Shown one piece after another: positions 10,049 to 18,567 of a stretch of DNA of 64,000 nt; positions within the stretch are counted from its first letter, which is position 1, and the number at the start of each line of letters is the position of its first letter. The position numbers were made by a program, and so were the translations under genes. Where the stretch lies: contig NZ_UZWD01000009.1 in NCBI RefSeq assembly GCF_900631955.1, positions 1 to 64,000 of the forward strand, in the 5' to 3' direction. Origin of the DNA: Devosia equisanguinis. GTDB lineage: Bacteria > Pseudomonadota > Alphaproteobacteria > Rhizobiales > Devosiaceae. Under the pieces are notes generated by a model. That model ran no database searches, was not told the DNA's origin, and saw only the letters and a program-made list of their open reading frames with translations.

Positions 10049-10915
10049 ATGCTCGATCTGGTTGGACTGCTGCAATCTGAAAAAGAGGCGTTCACCCGCT
10101 CCGAGCGGGCCTTGACGGAGATCGTGCTGGCCGACGTGGACAGCGTGCTGAAAATGTCGATCGTCGACCTCGCCTCGCAGGCCGATGTGTCGCCGCCCAC
10201 GGTCACGCGGTTCTGTCGGCGCCTTGGCTGCGACAGTTACGCCGATTTCAAGGTGCGCCTGGCCCAGTCGCGTTTTGTCGGCCAGCGTTATCTGGCGCCT
10301 ACCACTGGCCCTTCCAGCGTGCGCGAGATTGCCCAGGGCGTGGTCAACGGCATCCAGTCCACCATTTACGAGACCTTCGAACGGCTGGATCTCGACGCCA
10401 TCGAGCGCGCCGCCGATGCATTGGGCCATGCCAGTTTCGTGCTGACCTTCGGTTCGGGCGGGTCGTCGTCGATGATGGCGACCGAAGCCGAAGCGCGCCT
10501 GTTCCGGCTCGGCCTCAAGGTCTCTTCCTCCACCGATCATCAGGTGCAGATGATGCGCGCCGCCGCCGCCCCCGTCGGCAGCGTGGTCATGGCCTTTTCG
10601 CTCTCGGGCAATAATCTGCCCATGGCCAAGGCGCTGGATGTGGCGGGCGAATATGGCATTACCCGTATCGTCGTCACCCGTCCCGGCTCGCTGCTGGCCG
10701 AACAGGCCGATATTCTTTTGCCTATCCACTGGCGCGAAAACCAGGACATCCTTCGGCCCACGCCGGGCCGCTACGCCTTTCTCGCCACCCTCGACATTCT
10801 CTCGCAAACCATCGCCACCCGCCTTGGCGCCAGCGCCATCACCAGCATGCGGCGCATCAAGCACCAGCTTGTCGTCAATCGCGACGGCGAAGACGGCCAG
10901 CCGCTGGGGGATTGA
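10049..10915 (+). CDS. MurR/RpiR-family transcriptional regulator
   Basis: A 288-residue regulator with an N-terminal RpiR helix-turn-helix (VSPPTVTRFCRRLGCDSYADFKVRLAQS) and a C-terminal SIS domain (about residues 125-260, with FGSGGSSSMMATEAEARL and the SLSGNN segment) that normally senses a phosphosugar. It lies 29 bases behind the ATPase gene within the sugar operon, so it most likely controls it. Known RpiR members include repressors of amino-sugar and N-acetylmuramic acid use, which fits the neighbouring hexosaminidase. Confidence 0.92.
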   Translation: MLDLVGLLQSEKEAFTRSERALTEIVLADVDSVLKMSIVDLASQADVSPPTVTRFCRRLGCDSYADFKVRLAQSRFVGQRYLAPTTGPSSVREIAQGVVNGIQSTIYETFERLDLDAIERAADALGHASFVLTFGSGGSSSMMATEAEARLFRLGLKVSSSTDHQVQMMRAAAAPVGSVVMAFSLSGNNLPMAKALDVAGEYGITRIVVTRPGSLLAEQADILLPIHWRENQDILRPTPGRYAFLATLDILSQTIATRLGASAITSMRRIKHQLVVNRDGEDGQPLGD

Positions 10916-10935
10916 TGCCAGTCATAAACATCCAT

Positions 10936-11051
10936 CACCCCCACCTAGCCTCCCCCTGAAGAAGGGGGAGGGACGGCATTGTGCCTGACGCCGATTTTGC
11001 AATGCACGCGATCGGTTCCTCCCCCTCCTGTAGGGGGAGGTTAGGTGGGGG
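10936..11051. repeat. Paired palindromic REP/BIME-like element, copy 1
   Basis: Two palindromes face each other. The left one begins CCCCCACCTAGCCTCCCCCT and continues GAAGAAGGGGGAGG. The right one (11018-11051) is nearly its reverse complement and ends GGAGGTTAGGTGGGGG. About 45 bases separate them. A second composite copy follows the GH20 gene at 13103-13216. The right arm ends 29 bases before the GH20 start codon, so it may affect expression. Confidence 0.8.
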
Positions 11052-11080
11052 CAAAAATTCGCACTGTTAGGACCCCTGTA

Positions 11081-13090
11081 ATGTCTTTTACCCTCGTCAC
11101 CACCTGGACGCCCGCAACGGACGGCGAACCGCTCGGTTATGGCATCGAGCTGACCAATACCGGCGACAAGCCGGTCAGCAATTTCCAGCTGGGCTTTTCG
11201 GGGCCGGCGCGTATCGATCCGCATGCAACGCTCGAAAACGGCAGACTGCTGAAGCGCCTCTCCAACCACACGCTGATCGCGCCGCCCGAGGGCTTTGTGC
11301 TCGAACCCGGCCAGACCTGGACGGCGACGGCGCGCGGCCTCTCCTATGGCCTGCGCCATTGGAGCGACGGCGCCAATTCGGCTTATGTTGTGCTCGATGA
11401 TGGTAGCCTGGTTGCCATTCCGACGGCCCCGACCAAGGGCAAGGGGCATAATGCTCCGCTGCTCAAGGGCGCGGCGCGCTTCCCGGTTCCCGCCAAAGCG
11501 CCGGTCAGCCATTCGATCATCCCCTGGCCCAAACATGTCGACACCAGCGGTAATCGCATTGCCCCGGTGGGTTTCGACCTCCAGCCGGAAGGCGATCTGG
11601 CGATCCGCGCCGCCGACGCCTTTGCCGACCTCACCGCCGAATTGTTCCCGGTCGAAGCCATTGTCCGCCCGGCCGCCGAGGGCGGCATGACCGTCTATGT
11701 CACCGAAAAGGCCGGGCTGGGCGGCGAGGCCTACGAAATCGCCTTCAGCGACAATAGCGCCGGGGTCTCCGCCTCCACCCATGCCGGGCTGTTTTATGGC
11801 CTAGTGACCCTCGGCCACATGCTGCGCGGCGCACGGCACTATCCGGCGACCTTCACCTGGCCGACCGGCGGCACCATCAATGATGAACCCGGCTTTGCCT
11901 TTCGCGGCACCCATCTCGACGTGGCGCGCCAGTTCTATACCGGAGCGGAAGTCAGCCGCCTGATCCGCATCATGGCCTGGAACAAGCTCAACAAGTTCCA
12001 CTGGCATCTCACCGAGGACGAGGCCTGGCGGCTCGAGATCGACGCCTATCCTGCGCTCACCGAAATCGCCGCCTGGCGCGGCCACGGCAAGGCGCTGCCG
12101 CCGCTGCTCGGCTCGGGCCCGCAGCCGGCCGGCGGCTATTATTCCAAGGCCGTGGTGCGCGACATCGTGGCGCTGGCCGATGACCTGGCCATTGCCGTCA
12201 TCCCCGAAATCGACATGCCCGGCCACTTCTACGCGGCGCTGCAGGCGCTGCCGGAACTGCGCGATCCCAATGAGACTGGCGAATATCAGTCGGTGCAGGG
12301 CTTTCCCAATAACAGCCTCAATCCCGCGCATGAGCCGGTCTACAAATTCGTCGAGACGGTAATCGACGAGACGCTGGAACTGTTCCCCGCCGGCATTTTC
12401 CACCTGGGTGCCGACGAAGTGCCGCTGGCCGCCTGGTCCGGGTCGCCGCTGGCGCTCGACATGATCGAGACCATGGCCGGTCCGGCGATGCGTAAGAAGC
12501 ACGAGGCGCAGTATAACCAGCTCGGCAATCACCACGGCGCCGATGAAATCGAAGGCTCGCCCACCGCGATCCTGCAGGCCGAGTTCATCAAGCGCGTGCA
12601 TGCCTATATCACCTCCAAGGGCGCCATTACCGGCGGCTGGGAAGAGGCGGCGCATGGCGATGCCGTTGATAAGGACAAGTCCTATGTCATCGGCTGGCGC
12701 AATGTGGAGATCAATGCCGCCCTGGCCGAACGCGGCTTCGACATCGTGGTGTCGCCGGGCCAGCGCTATTATCTCGACATGGCCAATTCGGTCTCCTGGG
12801 CCGAGCCGGGCGCTGGCTGGGCCGGCTGGTCGGGCCCGCAGGAAACCTATGAGTTCGAGGCGAGGGCGGGTTTCTCGGAAGCGGGGCTGAAGCACCTGAT
12901 CGGCGTCCAGTCCTGTATCTGGTCCGAAAGCATGACCGATCGCGCCATCTTCGACCGTCTGGTCTTCCCGCGTCTCTCGGCCGTGGCCGAAGCCGGCTGG
13001 ACCCTGCCCGAGCGCAAGAGCTGGGAGCGCTTCAAGGCGCTCGTTGGGCTCATGCCGATCATGTATGGAAACGTCGAGCAGGCTATCTGA
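11081..13090 (+). CDS. Beta-N-acetylhexosaminidase, GH20 family
   Basis: A 669-residue glycoside hydrolase that should release terminal N-acetylglucosamine or N-acetylgalactosamine. An N-terminal beta-sandwich domain (about 1-150) precedes a GH20b-type domain and the catalytic barrel from GFAFRGTHLDVARQFY. The catalytic Asp-Glu pair lies in FHLGADEVPLAAW, and WNKLNKFHWHLTEDEAWR is the usual substrate-binding segment. There is no signal peptide from the ATG at 11081 (MSFTLVTTW), so the enzyme should be cytoplasmic and act on imported oligosaccharides. It follows the CUT1 importer and RpiR genes on the same strand, separated by the palindromic repeat. Confidence 0.92.
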   Translation: MSFTLVTTWTPATDGEPLGYGIELTNTGDKPVSNFQLGFSGPARIDPHATLENGRLLKRLSNHTLIAPPEGFVLEPGQTWTATARGLSYGLRHWSDGANSAYVVLDDGSLVAIPTAPTKGKGHNAPLLKGAARFPVPAKAPVSHSIIPWPKHVDTSGNRIAPVGFDLQPEGDLAIRAADAFADLTAELFPVEAIVRPAAEGGMTVYVTEKAGLGGEAYEIAFSDNSAGVSASTHAGLFYGLVTLGHMLRGARHYPATFTWPTGGTINDEPGFAFRGTHLDVARQFYTGAEVSRLIRIMAWNKLNKFHWHLTEDEAWRLEIDAYPALTEIAAWRGHGKALPPLLGSGPQPAGGYYSKAVVRDIVALADDLAIAVIPEIDMPGHFYAALQALPELRDPNETGEYQSVQGFPNNSLNPAHEPVYKFVETVIDETLELFPAGIFHLGADEVPLAAWSGSPLALDMIETMAGPAMRKKHEAQYNQLGNHHGADEIEGSPTAILQAEFIKRVHAYITSKGAITGGWEEAAHGDAVDKDKSYVIGWRNVEINAALAERGFDIVVSPGQRYYLDMANSVSWAEPGAGWAGWSGPQETYEFEARAGFSEAGLKHLIGVQSCIWSESMTDRAIFDRLVFPRLSAVAEAGWTLPERKSWERFKALVGLMPIMYGNVEQAI

Positions 13091-13102
13091 GGGCAACTGA
13101 GG

Positions 13103-13216
13103 CACCCCCACCTAACCTCCCCCTGAAAAAGGGGGAGGGGCCGATCCAGCGCACCAAAGCCCTCAGCGATACCCTTCTACTCCTCCCCCTTTTTCAGGGG
13201 GAGGCCGGGTGGGGTG
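13103..13216. repeat. Paired palindromic REP/BIME-like element, copy 2
   Basis: This has the same architecture as 10936-11051. The left palindrome reads CCCCCACCTAACCTCCCCCT, then GAAAAAGGGGGAGGGG. The right one (from about 13182) reads CCTCCCCCTTTTTCAGGGGG, then AGGCCGGGTGGGG. It lies between the convergent GH20 and M81 genes, where the stems could also act as a two-way transcription stop. Confidence 0.8.
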
Positions 13217-13229
13217 ACTTCGATCTGGC

Positions 13230-14687
13230 TCAAAACCAGGGATTTTCCACCATCGGCCAGATGTCCTTGCGGGCCTTGCGGTAATTGGTTTCCGCCGGGC
13301 GGTTGGGATAGGGCTTTCCCGCCGAGCAATAGACGATTTCCGAGGCGATCTTGGAGAACGAATCGTAGAAATGGTTGGTCGACTTGATCAGCAGCACCTT
13401 GCGGCTGGTCGGATCAATGCCCAGGGCCGAGAACAGGCTGGGGTCGAAACTCTGCGCCCGGGTGGAGTTGAGGATGACGTCGATGCCGTCGAAATAAATC
13501 CAGGCCGCATCGCCGAACGGGGCGAAGCTGGCGCCGAATTTCATCTCGGCGTTCTTTTTCAGCGCCTTGATGGTGACGATCTTGTCGATTGGGTTGCCGG
13601 TGTCAGGTGCCGACTTGGCACCGAAGCGCAGCGGGATCTGTGCGCCGACGCCGGCGGCGAAACAGATCTGTACCGCGATGGGGTCCCAGATGGTGCCGAC
13701 TGCCACGTCGGTGGCACCGCGCGCGATCAGTTCGGCGAGAATGACGGTGGCGTCGCCCGCCGTGCCGCCGCCGGGATTGTCCCAGACATCGGCGATGACG
13801 ACCGGGCCTTTGGTCGCGGCTAGGGCGACATCGACGGCGGTTCTTTCGTCCACCTGGCTGACCATGAAGGTGCCGCGCATGGCATAGAGTTCACGGCCCA
13901 GCCGCTCGGCCAGGGCAGCACCCTTGGCGGCGCGGTCATTGGTGACGGCGACCAGCTTGGTGCCCATTTCGGGCACGTCGCCAGCCATGAAGCCGTGCAC
14001 TACCGACAGCGACAAGACGTCGGGCTCGCTGGCCTCAAGCGCCATCAACTGATCGACGAAACCGCGCATCGGCTGCTTGGAGGTGGGAAACACGTCGATC
14101 ATGCGGCAATCGAAAATGCTCATGACCGGCTTGACCTCGCCCTTGAGCGTGCGCACCGCAATATCCCAGAGATCGTATGCCCGATCAACGAAATCGGTAT
14201 GTGGGAATTCCTTGAAATAGACGAAGAAATTGGCCGCCGCAGCGCGCTTGGCGGTCAGATGGCTGTGGGGGTCGAGCTCGGCGCAGACCAGGATGTCTGG
14301 TCCAACAATATCGCGTATCCGGGTCAGCAGGTCCCCCTCGGGATCGTCATAACCCTGCGCCACCATGGCCCCATGCAGCCCCATCACCACCGCATCCACG
14401 GGCAGCGCCTGGCGCAACTGGCCGAGAATTTCATCGCGCAGCTCTTCATAGGTCGCCTTGGCAACAAGGCCCGCCGGATCGGCCCAACTGGCGCTGCCCT
14501 CGATCAGCGTCCAGCCTTCGCGCGCGCACACTGTGCGTCCCACCGTGATCGGCGCCGTGCACAGCGTCGGGGTCGCCGGGTGTTCGCCGGGGCGCGCATA
14601 GAGGGAGGCCTCAAATGCCTGCCTGTCGATGGCAATGGGCGAAAAGGTGTTGGTTTCGGTGGCGAGGGCGGCAGTGAAGATGCGCAC
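13230..14687 (-). CDS. M81 family metallopeptidase, second paralogue
   Basis: A 485-residue M81/MlrC-family protein from a GTG start at 14687 (VRIFTAALATETNTFSP). That start aligns with the first paralogue's N-terminus and has GGAAAT upstream; the longer frame from 14771 adds 28 residues without domain character. Probable zinc ligands are Asp139 and His141 (AELDPHSHL) and His163 (FPHTDFVD). The C-terminal half carries DVWDNPGGGTAGDAT. It is cytoplasmic by sequence. It is divergent from the RidA / SDR / D-threonine-aldolase-like operon, so it may act on the same nitrogen-containing compound. Its substrate is unknown. Confidence 0.87.
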   Translation of the reverse strand: MRIFTAALATETNTFSPIAIDRQAFEASLYARPGEHPATPTLCTAPITVGRTVCAREGWTLIEGSASWADPAGLVAKATYEELRDEILGQLRQALPVDAVVMGLHGAMVAQGYDDPEGDLLTRIRDIVGPDILVCAELDPHSHLTAKRAAAANFFVYFKEFPHTDFVDRAYDLWDIAVRTLKGEVKPVMSIFDCRMIDVFPTSKQPMRGFVDQLMALEASEPDVLSLSVVHGFMAGDVPEMGTKLVAVTNDRAAKGAALAERLGRELYAMRGTFMVSQVDERTAVDVALAATKGPVVIADVWDNPGGGTAGDATVILAELIARGATDVAVGTIWDPIAVQICFAAGVGAQIPLRFGAKSAPDTGNPIDKIVTIKALKKNAEMKFGASFAPFGDAAWIYFDGIDVILNSTRAQSFDPSLFSALGIDPTSRKVLLIKSTNHFYDSFSKIASEIVYCSAGKPYPNRPAETNYRKARKDIWPMVENPWF

Positions 14688-14878
14688 GGCAGGATTTCCG
14701 GAGCTCAAGGCAAGGGCGGACGCCAAGCGGGGCGCCGACACCACGCTAGCAAAACTCCATGGCGCATTCACGTAAGAAATTTACATTGTGCCGCGCAGAT
14801 TTCGCCCAATTCACCCTGAAATAAGCTATTCTTGCGGTGATTTAAGAAACTGACTTTCAAAATATCAGGAGTGAGCCC

Positions 14879-15262
14879 ATGCCGATCAAGCGTTACGGAG
14901 CCGAAAAGTCGGGAGCCGGTGGCCAGAACCTGCCTTTCGCCCGCGCCGTGGAAGCCGGTGGCTGGCTCTATGTTTCCGGCCAGGTGGCGATGAAGGATGG
15001 CGAGATCGTCAAGGGCAGCATCGTTGATGAGACGCATCTGACGATTAAGAACGTGCTCGCCATTCTCGAAGAGGCTGATTACGGGCTCGAACATGTGGTG
15101 CGTGTCGGCGTCTGGCTCGACGATCCCCGCGATTTCTGGAGCTTTAACGGCATCTACAAGAGCTATTTTGGCGAACATCCGCCGGCCCGCGCCTGCGTAC
15201 AGAGCCGCATGATGGTCGATTGCAAGGTCGAGATCGACCTTGTGGCCTATAAGGGGCCGTAA
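14879..15262 (+). CDS. RidA family protein
   Basis: A 127-residue RidA/YjgF/UK114-family protein with family-typical length and motifs (YVSGQVAMKDGEIVKG, HPPARACVQ). The arginine in PARACVQ is the conserved residue that holds the carboxylate of the substrate. RidA proteins hydrolyse reactive enamine or imine intermediates to keto acids and ammonia. A good ribosome binding site (ATCAGGAGTGAG) precedes the ATG. It opens a three-gene operon whose last gene is a D-threonine-aldolase-like PLP enzyme, a sensible partner because such dehydratases release enamines. Confidence 0.93.
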   Translation: MPIKRYGAEKSGAGGQNLPFARAVEAGGWLYVSGQVAMKDGEIVKGSIVDETHLTIKNVLAILEEADYGLEHVVRVGVWLDDPRDFWSFNGIYKSYFGEHPPARACVQSRMMVDCKVEIDLVAYKGP

Positions 15263-15289
15263 GGCCGAGACAAGCAGCGAGACCGCGCA

Positions 15290-16069
15290 ATGAGCCAGAA
15301 CTCCCCTTTTCGCCTCGATGGCAAGACCGTGCTGATCACTGGCGCCGGGGGTGGCATCGGCCGCTCACTGGTCGCCGCCTTCCAGGCCGCCGGCGCGGCT
15401 GTGGTTGGTGCCGACCGGAAAGCGTCCATGCTCGAGGGATTGTCGCTGGTCCGGCAGGTCCTGTTCGATCAGGCCGATAGCGCGGCGACACGCGCTGCCA
15501 TTGCCGCCGATATCGCCGCCCATGGCGTGGTCGATGCGGTGGTCTCCAATGCCGGCTTCACCCGCGCCGAGCATTTCGGCCAGGTCGATGATGCGGTCTG
15601 GGCATCGGAAATGGCCATCAATCTCAACGGCGCCTATGCGCTGACCGACCCGATCGTCAACGCCATGGCGGCGCGCGGGCGGGGCAGCGTGGTGTTCATT
15701 TCCTCGGTCAATGCGCTGCAGCATTTCGGCAATCCCGCCTATGCGGCGGCAAAGGCCGGGCTCGTCGCCTATGCCAAGGCGATCGCGGTCGAGCGGGGCG
15801 GCGAGGGCGTGCGTGCCAATGTGGTGGCGCCCGGTTCGGTGCGCACTCCGGCCTGGGATCATCGCCTGGCGGCCGATCCGAGCCTTCTCGACAACGTGCT
15901 GCCGCATTATCCGCTGGGGCGCATGGTGACGCCTGTCGAGGTGGCCAATGCGGCTCTGTTCCTGTGCTCGGACGCCGCCTCTGGTATTACCGGCACGGTA
16001 CTGCCGGTCGATGCCGGCCTGACCGCCGGCAATCTGCGCTTTGTCGATGACGTCCTGAGGGGAAAATGA
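15290..16069 (+). CDS. SDR family oxidoreductase
   Basis: A 259-residue short-chain dehydrogenase/reductase. The cofactor motif is GAGGGIGRS near residue 18, with SNAG in the middle. The catalytic triad is visible as Ser in FISSVNALQHFG, then Tyr and Lys in PAYAAAKAGLVAYAKA. The C-terminal part ends in a usual SDR sequence (TGTVLPVDAGLTAGN). It lies 27 bases behind ridA and overlaps the next gene by four bases (ATGA), so all three are co-expressed. The substrate is unknown; a hydroxy-amino-acid-derived alcohol or keto compound is a reasonable guess from context. Confidence 0.92.
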   Translation: MSQNSPFRLDGKTVLITGAGGGIGRSLVAAFQAAGAAVVGADRKASMLEGLSLVRQVLFDQADSAATRAAIAADIAAHGVVDAVVSNAGFTRAEHFGQVDDAVWASEMAINLNGAYALTDPIVNAMAARGRGSVVFISSVNALQHFGNPAYAAAKAGLVAYAKAIAVERGGEGVRANVVAPGSVRTPAWDHRLAADPSLLDNVLPHYPLGRMVTPVEVANAALFLCSDAASGITGTVLPVDAGLTAGNLRFVDDVLRGK

Positions 16070-17127
16070 CCGCTATCGCCGATCTCGAAACGCCCTGCGT
16101 GCTCATCGATCTCGACCGGGTCGAGGCCAATCTCAAAAAGGCGCAGGCCTTTGCCGACGCTGCCGGGCTGAAACTGCGGCCCCATATCAAGACCCACAAG
16201 CTGCCGCGCTTCGCCAAGCGGCAGCTGGAGCTGGGCGCTGTGGGGATCACCGTGCAGAAGCTGGGCGAGGCCGAGGTGATGGCCGATGCCGGCATTGACG
16301 ATATTCTCCTCACCTTCAACATTATCGGCGCTGCAAAGCTGGCGCGCCTCAAGGCGTTGCATCAGCGGGTGACCATCCGCGTCGTGGCCGATAGTGCTGC
16401 TTCCGTCGATGGGCTTGCCGCTGCTTTCACCGACCCATCCCATCCGCTCGGCGTGTTCATCGAATGCGACACCGGCATGGGGCGCTGTGGCGTGCAATCG
16501 CCCGAGGGTGCGCTGGACCTGGCACGCCGGGTGCTGGCCGCGCCGGGCCTGAAGCTGGCCGGGCTGATGACCTATCCGGCTGCTGGAAAATATCGCGAAT
16601 CCGCGCAATGGCTGGCCGACGCCAAGGCGCTGTTCGACCGCGAGGGCATCGTTCTGCCCGAGATCACCACCGGCGGCACGCCCGATATCTGGCACGCAGA
16701 CGAAGCCGGGGTCGCGACCGAATATCGGCCCGGTACCTATATCTATATGGACCGCTCGCAGGTCGCCGCCGGGGCCGCCAGCTATGATGATTGCGCCCTC
16801 ACCGTGCTGGCGACCGTTGTTTCCCGCCCCACGGAAAACCGCATCATCATCGATGCCGGCTCCAAGACGCTGACCAGCGACCTGCTGGGGCTGACCGGCC
16901 ACGGCTATGTGCTCGGCTATCCCGAGGCGCGCATTGTCGACCTCAGCGAGGAACACGGCACGCTCGATTTCTCGGCCTCGGCGAGCAAGCCCAATATCGG
17001 CGACACAATCCGCATCATCCCCAACCATTGCTGCCCGGTCAGCAATCTCTTCGATGTCGTCAATCTGGTGCGCGGCACGGAACTGGTCGAGACCGTGCCG
17101 GTGGCGGCGCGGGGACGGGTGGATTAG
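16066..17127 (+). CDS. D-threonine aldolase / D-serine dehydratase-like PLP enzyme (DSD1 family)
   Basis: A 353-residue fold-type III PLP enzyme of the alanine-racemase-like DSD1 family. ETPCVLIDLDRVEANL starts the barrel, and the PLP lysine is in RPHIKTHKLP. The C-terminal metal site of this family is visible as PNHCCPVSNLFD, with His and Cys ligands. Known members cleave D-threonine or dehydrate D-serine or beta-hydroxy-aspartate. It is coupled to the SDR gene and overlaps the convergent GS-like gene at the stop codons (17124-17127). With RidA and SDR it suggests catabolism of a D-beta-hydroxy amino acid. Confidence 0.88.
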   Translation: MTAIADLETPCVLIDLDRVEANLKKAQAFADAAGLKLRPHIKTHKLPRFAKRQLELGAVGITVQKLGEAEVMADAGIDDILLTFNIIGAAKLARLKALHQRVTIRVVADSAASVDGLAAAFTDPSHPLGVFIECDTGMGRCGVQSPEGALDLARRVLAAPGLKLAGLMTYPAAGKYRESAQWLADAKALFDREGIVLPEITTGGTPDIWHADEAGVATEYRPGTYIYMDRSQVAAGAASYDDCALTVLATVVSRPTENRIIIDAGSKTLTSDLLGLTGHGYVLGYPEARIVDLSEEHGTLDFSASASKPNIGDTIRIIPNHCCPVSNLFDVVNLVRGTELVETVPVAARGRVD

Positions 17128-18485
17128 CTCCGCTCGAAGCCGCGTTTGAGTTCCCAGTCGGTGACGCGGCGGTCATATTCGAATTGTTCCCAGTCGGCGG
17201 TGTGGGCGTAGTGGTTGACTACGTCCTGCCCAAAGGCTTCGGCCAGCATGGTGCTGGATTTGAGCGCCGCGGTGGCATCGCGCAGGGTCTTGTGCACTTC
17301 GCGAAGTTTTTCGCCCGAATAGGCATCGCCGGCAAAGGCCGGTTCGAGCGTCAGCTTGTCCTCGATGCCCTTGATCCCGGCGGCAAGCAGCGCGGCAAAG
17401 GCGAGATAGGGATTGAGGTCGGCGCCGCCGATACGGCATTCGACGCGGATGCCCTTGGTGTTTTCTCCGCAAAGGCGGAAGCCGGCCGTGCGGTTGTCGC
17501 GGCTCCAGATCGCCTTGGTCGGCGCGAAAGTCCCGACCTGGAAGCGTTTGTAGGAATTGATGTAGGGCGCGAGGAAATAGGTGATGTCGCCGGCATAGGT
17601 CAGCAGGCCCGCCATGAACTGTTTCATCAGCTCGGACATGCCGAATTCGTCGCTCTCGTCGATGAACTGGTTCTTGCCGTCCCTGGCCAGCGACATATGG
17701 ATATGGCTCGATGAACCGGCCAGGTCATAGGCCCATTTGGACATGAAGGTCACCGCCTTGCCATGGGCGAAGGCGATTTCCTTGGTGGCGTTCTTCAGCA
17801 CCACATGCCGGTCGGCCATGACCAGGCTCTCGGCATAGCGCACATTGATCTCTTCCTGGCCCGGACCCCATTCCCCCTTGGAATTCTCGATCGGAATGCC
17901 GGAGGTGTGCAGCTTGTTGCGCAGGTCGCGCATCACATCCTCTTCCTTGGTGGTCTGGAAGATGTGGTAATCCTCGATATAGTAGCCAGCGGTCTTGAGG
18001 TCGCGATAGCCTTTGTCGAAGGCGGTGCGGAAGCTGTCGTCGAACAGATAGAATTCGAGCTCGCTCGCCATATTGGCGCTGAGCCCCATGGCCTCGAGCC
18101 GGGCCAGCTGTTTTTTCAGCACATTGCGCGGGGCATGCGGAATGGGGGTGTGGTCGTGATGGTCGAGCAGATCGGCGATGACCAGCGCCGTGCCCTCGAG
18201 CCAGGTGCATTGCATCAGCGTGGAGAGGTCTGGCTTCATGACGAAATCGCCATAGCCCTTGCCCCAATTGGCGGCCTCGTAACCGGGCACCGGCTCCATG
18301 TCGATATCGTCGGCGAGCAGGTAGTTGCAGCCATGGGTTTCTTCCAGCGCGCCCTCGAGGAAGAATTGCGCCAGGAACCGTTTGCCGATCAGGCGCCCCT
18401 GCATGTCGGGGAACGCCACCAGAACGGTGTCGATCCGCCCGGCCTCAACATCCTCCCGCAATTTTTCCAGCGAATAGGCGCCCAT
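17124..18485 (-). CDS. Glutamine synthetase-like gamma-glutamyl-amine ligase
   Basis: A 453-residue protein of the glutamine synthetase superfamily. The active-site segments WGPGQEEINVRYAES, GSSSHIHMSL and the arginine-rich NRTAGFRLCGENTKGIRVECR are present. It has the short form and C-terminus (TDWELKRGFER) of catabolic GS-like enzymes such as gamma-glutamylputrescine synthetase rather than GlnA. The loop around the adenylylation tyrosine of GlnA is not evident. It is the last gene of the TRAP operon, so it probably glutamylates an imported amine or amino compound at ATP cost. The amine is unknown. Confidence 0.85.
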   Translation of the reverse strand: MGAYSLEKLREDVEAGRIDTVLVAFPDMQGRLIGKRFLAQFFLEGALEETHGCNYLLADDIDMEPVPGYEAANWGKGYGDFVMKPDLSTLMQCTWLEGTALVIADLLDHHDHTPIPHAPRNVLKKQLARLEAMGLSANMASELEFYLFDDSFRTAFDKGYRDLKTAGYYIEDYHIFQTTKEEDVMRDLRNKLHTSGIPIENSKGEWGPGQEEINVRYAESLVMADRHVVLKNATKEIAFAHGKAVTFMSKWAYDLAGSSSHIHMSLARDGKNQFIDESDEFGMSELMKQFMAGLLTYAGDITYFLAPYINSYKRFQVGTFAPTKAIWSRDNRTAGFRLCGENTKGIRVECRIGGADLNPYLAFAALLAAGIKGIEDKLTLEPAFAGDAYSGEKLREVHKTLRDATAALKSSTMLAEAFGQDVVNHYAHTADWEQFEYDRRVTDWELKRGFERS

Positions 18486-18525
18486 CGGTCAGTCCACTTC
18501 TTCTTGTGTTTTTTGGTCCTGCTGT

Positions 18526-18551
18526 GCCCGGTCGCGCGGACGCGGCCGGGC
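18526..18551 (-). promoter_or_regulatory. Intercistronic stem-loop behind dctP
   Basis: GCCCGGTCGCG pairs with CGCGGCCGGGC around a four-base loop, an 11-pair stem with one wobble pair, between the dctP stop and the start of the GS-like gene. On the transcribed minus strand it has a T-rich tail only further downstream. Placement right behind a binding-protein gene matches 8881-8910 and 60791-60812. Confidence 0.7.
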
Positions 18552-18567
18552 GGCTCGGGGAGGAGGA

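Noticed and set aside
10936..13216. Repeats as a CRISPR array or insertion-sequence ends
   Set aside because: The copies are palindromic, only two full pairs exist, there are no regular spacers, and the segment between them is a GH20 gene rather than a transposase.
18486..18567. Stem-loop as a terminator of the TRAP operon
   Set aside because: The stem is strong but the GS-like gene follows within 41 bases and no T-run directly follows the stem, so partial effects are likelier.
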